A stretch of 64,000 bases of DNA. It comes from JADJPO01 sp963724535. GTDB taxonomy: Bacteria > Actinomycetota > Actinomycetes > Actinomycetales > Kineosporiaceae. The notes under the pieces are model-generated. The model ran no database searches. It worked only from the letters and a program-made list of their open reading frames with translations, and was not told where the DNA came from. Location of the stretch: the NCBI GenBank assembly GCA_963724535.1, contig CAVRVD010000002.1, forward strand, positions 1-64,000, given 5' to 3'. Positions within the stretch are counted from its first letter, which is position 1. Each line of letters starts with the position of its first letter. The translations under genes and the position numbers were made by a program. Positions 57,609-64,000 of the stretch are shown here, piece by piece.

Positions 57609-59192
57609 TCAGGGGCCGATCGACCCGATGTCGGCCTCCGCGTCGCACTGAGCGGGGCCTCGGCACCCGGCCAGGTCCGCCAACGCGCTGCTCAACGCCG
57701 TCTGTTGTGCCGGGGTGAGAGTGGGGGCGAGGTTGCGCAGCTGATGCGGGTCGGTCCGGATGTCGTAGTACTCGCGCTGCCCGTCGACGTACTCGACGTA
57801 GACGGTGTCCCGCTGGCGCATCGCCAGGTAGGTCGGCGGAAGCTCCGTCGACGACTGCCGATCGGGACCGGCCTGGTCCGAGGTCACGACGCGGAACTGC
57901 TCGACCAGGACGGCCCGGCGCCACGCGGTCGGGGTCTGCCCGCGCAGCAGCGGGACCAGGCTGCGCCCGTCCACCAAGGCGGGGGGCAGGCCGTTGCCGA
58001 GCTCGGTGAAGGTGGGGCACAGGTCGATGTTCGCGGCCAGGGCATCAGTGGTCGCACCCTGCTTCACCCCGGGTCCGGCCACGACCAGCGGCACCCTGAT
58101 GTCGGTGTCGAAGGCGGTCATCTTGCCGGGCCGCAGTCGGTGCTCGCCCATGTGGTAGCCGTTGTCAGAGCTGAACACCAGGTAGGTGTTCGCAAGCATG
58201 CCCTCGGCGTCGAGGGCGGTCACCAGGTCACCGACCAGGTCATCGACCGCCCGCACCGACTGGGCACGGGCGCGGAACGCCGTGTCGATGCGGTCCTTGG
58301 TCCGGGCCGCGAGCGGCGGACGTCCGGCGAGCCATGCCGGGGTGCTGGCGGTGCCGGCGCGGTCGAACGCGGGGGTGCGGGGGTAGGTCAGTCCGGGGTA
58401 GTCGTCGGCGTGCCTGGGTGCCGGCGTGTACGGCGCGTGCGGGCTGAACGTGGAGACCTCCAGGAGCAGCGGCTTGCCGCTGTCCGCCGCGCGGTGGACG
58501 ACGTCCACGGCCTTGGCCGACAGAACATCGGTGATGTAGTCGGCGGGCTGGTCCCCGTAGCGGACCAGCAGGCCGTTCTCGTTCAACGTGTAGTCGTACC
58601 CGCTGTACCCCTCCCGATCGCCTGGGACGTACCACTCGTCCCACCCCGGTGGGATCGACAGCAGCGGCGTCGACGCCGGTGGGCTGACCCGGTACCCGTT
58701 GAGGTACTTACCGACCAGGGCGGTGGTGTAGCCGGCCGCGTCCAGGCTGGTGGCGAAGGTCTGCTCGTGGTCACCCTGGTACTGGAACTCCGAGTACCCG
58801 CCGTCCGGACCACCGTTGGTGAGCACCTGCGTGGTGTGCGGGTAGCCCCCGGTGAGGATGGAGCTGCGCGAGGGGCAGCACAGCGAGTTGGTGACGAAGT
58901 AGTTGCTGAACGTCACGCCGCGGCGCTGGAGGGCGAGCACGTTCGGCATGTACGGCAACAGGTTGGTCGACAGGTCGTCGGTGAGCACGAAGACGATGTT
59001 CGGCCTGCTTGCCGATGGGCCCGGCCGTGGCGTGGCCGGCACGCTCGGTGCCGCCGAGTCCGGCATCTGCGCCGTCCCGGGCCAGGACGTTCCGACGTAC
59101 CCGACGCTGGACCACCATCGCAGCCCAAGCCCGGCACCCGCGAGAACGATCGTCACGGCGGCGAGGAGCAGGCGGCTGCGCAGTCCCCTCAC
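57609..59192 (-). CDS. Membrane-anchored type I sulfatase
   Basis: Formylglycine-dependent sulfatase of 527 residues if the GTG at 59192 (after CAGGGG) is used; upstream codons to 59333 look non-coding. Residues about 3-25 (LRSRLLLAAVTIVLAGAG) are a signal anchor. The alkaline-phosphatase fold begins RPNIVFVLTDDLS with the metal Asp pair, and the modification motif CCPSR (CxPxR) lies in NSLCCPSRSSILTGG. VGKYLNGY, STFSPHAPYTPAP and FSSDNGYHMGEHR complete the metal and substrate site. The domain faces outside; the sulfate ester is not known. The gene is bracketed by related hairpin repeats. Confidence 0.9.
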   Translation of the reverse strand: MRGLRSRLLLAAVTIVLAGAGLGLRWWSSVGYVGTSWPGTAQMPDSAAPSVPATPRPGPSASRPNIVFVLTDDLSTNLLPYMPNVLALQRRGVTFSNYFVTNSLCCPSRSSILTGGYPHTTQVLTNGGPDGGYSEFQYQGDHEQTFATSLDAAGYTTALVGKYLNGYRVSPPASTPLLSIPPGWDEWYVPGDREGYSGYDYTLNENGLLVRYGDQPADYITDVLSAKAVDVVHRAADSGKPLLLEVSTFSPHAPYTPAPRHADDYPGLTYPRTPAFDRAGTASTPAWLAGRPPLAARTKDRIDTAFRARAQSVRAVDDLVGDLVTALDAEGMLANTYLVFSSDNGYHMGEHRLRPGKMTAFDTDIRVPLVVAGPGVKQGATTDALAANIDLCPTFTELGNGLPPALVDGRSLVPLLRGQTPTAWRRAVLVEQFRVVTSDQAGPDRQSSTELPPTYLAMRQRDTVYVEYVDGQREYYDIRTDPHQLRNLAPTLTPAQQTALSSALADLAGCRGPAQCDAEADIGSIGP

Positions 59193-59382
59193 CAGCCCCT
59201 GTGATCGTCCGATTCCCGACGGCCGGCCCGCCGCCGCGTCGTGCACGGGGCACGTCGTGCTGCGAGCCGAATGGCGGCGAGGATAACGCTTTCGGACGCT
59301 TTCCAGGAGACCCCACCACGCTGGGCTCGTCACCGCTCACCGAGAGTTCGTCCCTTCTCCCGCGCGAGGCCCTCGGACGAAC

Positions 59383-59435
59383 GAGCGCTGTGTGACGCAG
59401 CGCCCGTCAGACGGGCGGAACGTCACACAGCGCTC
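59383..59435. terminator. Long nested hairpin between the sulfatase and ino1 genes
   Basis: Outer arms GAGCGCTGTGTGACG (59383-59397) and CGTCACACAGCGCTC (59421-59435) are perfect 15-bp complements; inner arms CGCCCGT (59401-59407) and ACGGGCG (59411-59417) add 7 more. The left arm repeats the unit seen at 57503-57605. It lies downstream of the leftward ino1 stop's far side (upstream of the sulfatase) and can act as the ino1 terminator. Confidence 0.65.
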
Positions 59436-59453
59436 AGCGGGGCATGCGGGCCC

Positions 59454-60527
<1,074 letters not shown>

Positions 60528-60632
60528 GAGGTGTCCTTCCTGAGGTGGTGACCGGCGCCAGGGCCGGCCGGGTGGTGGAACGGGTTGTGGAACCGGGTGA
60601 TGGCACGAGGTGGGTGGGGCAGGTGGGAGTCG

Positions 60633-61229
60633 CTAGTGCGGTGGCTCGTCGAGATGGGTCATGTTGCTGGCGCGCTCGGAGTCGATGAGCTCCTCCAGCC
60701 AGCGCACCTCGCGCTCGACCGAGTCCAGACCGTGCTGGGCCAGGGCAAGGGTGTAGCTGTCCCGACGCTCTCGGGTGCGGGTCATCGCGGACCGGGCTGC
60801 CTCTCGGCGCTCCTGAAGGCGCATCCGCCGACCCTCGAGGATGTGCAGCCGGGTCGCGGCGTCGGTACGGGCGAAGAAGGCGAGCCGGACGTCGAACGCG
60901 TCGTCCTCCCAGGTGGCCGGCCCGCTCTCGCTGACCAGGGCCTGGAAGTGCTCCTTGCCCTCAGCGGTGATCTCATAGACGATCTTGGCTCGCTTGCTGG
61001 TCAGCGGTCCGGCGCTGAGCGCGGCGGTGGGCTCGCCGGTCGGGTCGGCCTCGCGGATCCACCCCCGGGCCAGCAGGCTCTTCAGGGCCGGGTAGAGGGT
61101 CCCGTAGGACAGGGCCGCGAAGACCCCCAGTCGGGCGTTGAGCAGCTTGCGGATCTCGTAGCCGTGCATGGGGGCCTCGTGCAGCACGCCCAGGACAGCC
61201 AGCTCGAGGACCTCGCTGCGCCGGCTCAT
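60633..61229 (-). CDS. PadR-family transcriptional regulator
   Basis: 198 residues, ATG at 61229 after GAGGAGG. The winged helix is at the N-terminus (LELAVLGVLHEAPMHGYEIRK, SYGTLYPALKSLLARGWI). The C-terminal part is a long dimer helix region (LHILEGRRMRLQERREAARSAM and SVEREVRWLEELIDSE) of the PadR-s2 type. An insert SAGPLTSKRAKIVYEIT lies in the wing. The dyads upstream at 61301-61345 suggest self-regulation; control of ino1 just downstream is plausible since the two may be cotranscribed. Confidence 0.9.
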   Translation of the reverse strand: MSRRSEVLELAVLGVLHEAPMHGYEIRKLLNARLGVFAALSYGTLYPALKSLLARGWIREADPTGEPTAALSAGPLTSKRAKIVYEITAEGKEHFQALVSESGPATWEDDAFDVRLAFFARTDAATRLHILEGRRMRLQERREAARSAMTRTRERRDSYTLALAQHGLDSVEREVRWLEELIDSERASNMTHLDEPPH

Positions 61230-61300
61230 TCCGCAGCCTCCTCATCCGTTCGGTCTGCCGGGGTTTCCGTTTGAGGGGAACCACGCCAGGGTTCAGGTGG

Positions 61301-61317
61301 TACATCTCCAAGATGTA
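61301..61317. promoter_or_regulatory. Probable PadR operator, dyad 1
   Basis: TACATCTCCAAGATGTA is a perfect 7-bp inverted repeat with a 3-bp centre, 72 bp upstream of padR. The ATGT/ACAT half-sites are typical for PadR proteins. Confidence 0.65.
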
Positions 61318-61326
61318 TCGCGTCGA

Positions 61327-61345
61327 TATATCTACGGTAGACATA
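61327..61345. promoter_or_regulatory. Second dyad near the padR promoter
   Basis: TCTAC (61331-61335) and GTAGA (61337-61341) form a dyad inside an AT-rich stretch ending ACATA. It may be a second PadR site or overlap the promoter. Confidence 0.45.
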
Positions 61346-61483
61346 CCTGGCCCGTCCGGCAACCCCATCGTCGTCAAGAACCTGTCAAGGCCATGACCGC
61401 GGCAGGCGCCGAGGCGGAGTCCGGTCCGCTCCCGGCGTAGCCTGGACGGCGTTCGGTCACGGCCGCGCGGCGGTGACCGCCTC

Positions 61484-61543
61484 GGAAGGCAGTGCAACGG
61501 AAGGCAGTGCGGCGGAAGGCAGTGCAACGGAAGACAGTGCAAC
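61484..61543. repeat. Four tandem 15-bp repeats upstream of the PBP gene
   Basis: GGAAGGCAGTGCAAC occurs at 61484, 61499 (variant), 61514 and 61529 (variant), head to tail, 80 bp before the PBP start. No gene function is seen in this stretch. Confidence 0.8.
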
Positions 61544-61624
61544 GGCAACCCGAGCCGTCGGGAACGTGTCGGGTCCGGGGGACCAGATCCAGGGGCAGGG
61601 CCCAGTCGACGAGGGAAGAGGAAC

Positions 61625-64000
61625 GTGCCAGATAGGACCCATCCCGGCGAGTCGCCCCTGTGGCCCCAGACCGGGACGCCGGGGACCGAGGGCGCCCCGA
61701 CCCCGGAGACGTTCTTCACCGCCGATCCCGACCAGGTGAGGAACCCGGGAGGCGCTCGACGGCCCACGGGCGGACCCGCGCGGGGCGGCCCGAGCGGCTC
61801 ACGGCGTCGTGGCCTGATCGACTACCCGCGCGCCGGACGACGGGGGGTCATGCGCTGGATCCCGTCCTGGAAGTTCGTCCTGGGCAGCATGTTCGGCGTG
61901 GCCTCGCTGCTCGTCGTGGCCTTCGCGGTCTTCTACGCCGTGACCCCGATCCCGGCGGCCAAGGCCGACGCCCTGTCCCAGACCTCGCTGGTCTTCTACT
62001 CCGACGGCACCCAGATCGGTCAGTTCAAGAAGGAGCAGCGCACCGTCGTCCCGCTGAGCCGGGTGCCCGACCACGTGCGCGATGCGGTGCTGGCGATCGA
62101 GGACCGCACCTTCTACGACAACCGCGGCGTGTCACCGCGCGGCATGATCCGGGCGGCCTGGAACAACGCCCGCGGTGGTGACGTCCAGGGTGGGTCGACG
62201 ATCACCCAGCAGTACGTGAAGAACTTCTTCCTCACCACCGACCGCACCATCCAGCGCAAGGCCCGCGAGTTCGTCATCTCACTGAAGGTCGCCCAGCAGG
62301 TCCCCAAGGACAAGATCCTCGAGGACTACCTCAACAAGATCTACTTCGGTCGGAACGCCTACGGCATCCAGGCCGCCGCCCGGGCCTACTTCGGCAAGGA
62401 CGTCGACAAGCTCACCGTCTCTGAGGGCGCCTTCCTGGCCGGGATCATCAACTCCCCTGAGAGCTACGACCCGGCCGACGGACCGCAGTCGACGGAGCTG
62501 GCCACCGAGCGCTGGACGGCGGTGCTCACCGCGATGACCGAGGAGGGCTGGCTCGACCCGACGCAGGCCCAGCAGGTCACGGCGGCCGGGCTGCCCCAGG
62601 TGCGCAAGGCCACGGCCGGCGCCGACCGGACCCGCCAGCGCGGCTACCTGATGGACATGGTGCTCGACGAGTACGCCAGCCGGATGGGGCTGACCCGCGA
62701 GGAGGCCCGCGAGAAGCTCGAAACGGGCGGCTACCAGATCCGCACCACCTTCGACAAAGCCATGATCAACAAGGGCATCGAGGCGGTCGAGGAGACGCTC
62801 GGGAAGCGGTCGACCTGGCCCGAGGGCACGCAGGTCAGCATCGCCGCCGTCGAACCGGGCACCGGGGCGGTCAAGGCGGTCTACGCCGGCGACGACAAGC
62901 GGTTCGCCAACGGGGTCACCCAGGACCGGGTCATCTCCGGTTCGACGTTCAAGCCGTTCACCCTGATCGCTGCCCTGGAGGGCAATGAGAGCAAGGGCGT
63001 CGAGCCGCTCAGCCTGCGCAGCCGGTTCAGCGGCCGCAGCCCGTACAAGGTCGACGGCAGCGATCTGGAGTTCAAGAACTTCGGCCGGGGCAACGGCCAG
63101 CAGTTCGGGATGATCGACCTGTTGACGGCCACCGCCAACTCGGTGAACACCGTCTACGTCCAGCTCAACGAGGAGGTCGGCCCCGAGCAGACCCGCAAGG
63201 TGGCGGTCCGGGCCGGGCTCCCCGAGGACACCGAGGACCTCACGGACGAACAGGGCAACGACTACCTGTCGAACGTGCTCGGATCGGCCGCCCCGCACGT
63301 GCTCGACATGGCCTTCGCCTACTCGACCTTCGCCGCCGAGGGCCAACGGCCCAAGCAGTCCTACGTCATCTCCTCGGTCGCCCGGCTCGCCGACCAGGGC
63401 GTGGAGTACGCCTACAAGCCGAAGGCCGAGCCGGTCTTCGACCCCGACGTGATCGCCGACGCCACCTACGCCATGCAGCAGGTGATCCGTCGCGGCAGTG
63501 GCTCCTACGCCTCGAACCTCGGCCGTCCGGCGGCGGGCAAGACCGGCACCTCGAGTGACAACAAGTCGGCCTGGTTCACCGGGTTCACCCCGCAGCTGGC
63601 CACGGCGGTGGCCATCTACAACATCTCCGGCTCGGGGCAGTCAAGCGTCGAGGGGTGGGGGCGCTACGCCGGCCAGGAGATCACCGGCGGCTCGTTCCCG
63701 GTCCGGGTCTGGACCACCTTCATGCGCGCCGCCCTGGAGGGCACCGAGGTGCAGCGCCTGCCCGAGCCTGCCTACGGCGGTGAACCGGTCAACCCGGCCC
63801 CGCCGCCGGCACCGACCCCGACCGCCGAGCCGAGCCCGAGCGGTGAGGCCAGCCCGTCGCCGTCCGAGGTGTCGCCGGCCCCCTCGCCGGAGGGCCCGAT
63901 CGGGACATCGCCGCCGGAGCCGCCGCCGGGTGAGCCGCCGAATCCGTCCCCGACCCCCATCGAGCCACCGACGGCGAACCGTGGCAACGGGAACGGCGGC
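61625..64000 (+). CDS. Class A penicillin-binding protein (partial, C-terminus off the window)
   Basis: Bifunctional peptidoglycan glycosyltransferase/transpeptidase, equivalent to PonA1 (Rv0050). The GTG at 61625 follows GGAAGAGGAAC; 792 codons are visible with no stop. A basic Pro/Gly-rich cytoplasmic tail (1-80) leads to one membrane helix (about 83-110). The glycosyltransferase has the catalytic Glu in AIEDRTFYDNRG, then GGSTITQQYVKNFFL. The transpeptidase has STFK (SGSTFKPF), SVN (TANSVNT) and KTG (AGKTGTSS). The C-terminus is a Pro/Ser/Glu-rich tail (APTPTAEPSPSGEASPSPSE). Confidence 0.95.
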   Translation, partial: MPDRTHPGESPLWPQTGTPGTEGAPTPETFFTADPDQVRNPGGARRPTGGPARGGPSGSRRRGLIDYPRAGRRGVMRWIPSWKFVLGSMFGVASLLVVAFAVFYAVTPIPAAKADALSQTSLVFYSDGTQIGQFKKEQRTVVPLSRVPDHVRDAVLAIEDRTFYDNRGVSPRGMIRAAWNNARGGDVQGGSTITQQYVKNFFLTTDRTIQRKAREFVISLKVAQQVPKDKILEDYLNKIYFGRNAYGIQAAARAYFGKDVDKLTVSEGAFLAGIINSPESYDPADGPQSTELATERWTAVLTAMTEEGWLDPTQAQQVTAAGLPQVRKATAGADRTRQRGYLMDMVLDEYASRMGLTREEAREKLETGGYQIRTTFDKAMINKGIEAVEETLGKRSTWPEGTQVSIAAVEPGTGAVKAVYAGDDKRFANGVTQDRVISGSTFKPFTLIAALEGNESKGVEPLSLRSRFSGRSPYKVDGSDLEFKNFGRGNGQQFGMIDLLTATANSVNTVYVQLNEEVGPEQTRKVAVRAGLPEDTEDLTDEQGNDYLSNVLGSAAPHVLDMAFAYSTFAAEGQRPKQSYVISSVARLADQGVEYAYKPKAEPVFDPDVIADATYAMQQVIRRGSGSYASNLGRPAAGKTGTSSDNKSAWFTGFTPQLATAVAIYNISGSGQSSVEGWGRYAGQEITGGSFPVRVWTTFMRAALEGTEVQRLPEPAYGGEPVNPAPPPAPTPTAEPSPSGEASPSPSEVSPAPSPEGPIGTSPPEPPPGEPPNPSPTPIEPPTANRGNGNGG

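Noticed and set aside
61473..61739. 88-codon frame over the 15-bp repeats before the PBP gene
   Set aside because: Its open length comes from the tandem repeat, and it overlaps the well-supported PBP start.

Overview
The window is the replication-origin region of a high-GC Gram-positive bacterium (class Actinomycetes). The core order is gyrA-gyrB / DUF721-recF-gnd-dnaN-oriC-dnaA / rpmH-rnpA-yidD-yidC-jag-rsmG / parA-parB / trxA-trxB-anti-sigma-sigM-MurJ module-NUDIX / pcnA / ino1-padR-class A PBP. This closely follows the mycobacterial layout (Rv3907c-Rv3918c and Rv0001-Rv0007; Rv0046c-Rv0050 for the ino1-padR-ponA block). GTG starts, G/C at most third codon positions, ParB parS-type sites and an inositol-3-phosphate synthase fit a mycothiol-making actinomycete. 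The genus cannot be fixed from the sequence alone.

Left part (1-12300): a decayed Tn7-like transposition module (tnsA and tnsB broken by many frameshifts, a tniB-type ATPase running off the left edge) ends in iterated short repeats just beside tRNA-Ile(GAU). Then come a small 2TM protein, an AspT/YidE-type transporter, a DUF3566 membrane protein, gyrA and gyrB.

Island (about 12250-21355): the normally compact DUF721-gyrB junction is split by about 9 kb of accessory DNA. It holds the 3' remnants of two divergent sugar genes (GH4 phosphoglycosidase and PfkB kinase), an MFS exporter, an ankyrin protein, and a tight four-gene operon (secreted AOC/dirigent-like barrel protein, PhyH dioxygenase, homocysteine S-methyltransferase, METTL7-like methyltransferase). 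The operon diverges from a large winged-helix/NTPase/TPR regulator. I know of no described system with this gene set.

Origin and partition (21362-37618): leftward DUF721, recF, gnd, dnaN and dnaA surround an 845-bp oriC with DnaA boxes. The rightward rpmH-to-rsmG operon, a SOUL haem-binding gene and a 2.7-kb parA leader follow, then parA-parB. Eight parS-like sites lie between gyrA and the MurJ region, densest in the parA leader.

Right part (37761-64000): a secreted double-DUF302 protein occupies the interval where mycobacteria carry cwlM nearby; cwlM is absent. After GNAT, trxA, trxB, an anti-sigma factor and sigM come a free-standing MurJ-type pseudokinase and, upstream of it, one 1487-codon reading frame fusing the DUF6049 protein (Rv3909-like) to the lipid II flippase MurJ. 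In mycobacteria MurJ is instead fused to the pseudokinase. NUDIX, pcnA, a second DUF302 protein, a methyltransferase, an MFS protein, a membrane acyltransferase-like protein and a sulfatase flanked by hairpin repeats precede ino1, padR and the class A PBP that runs off the right edge.
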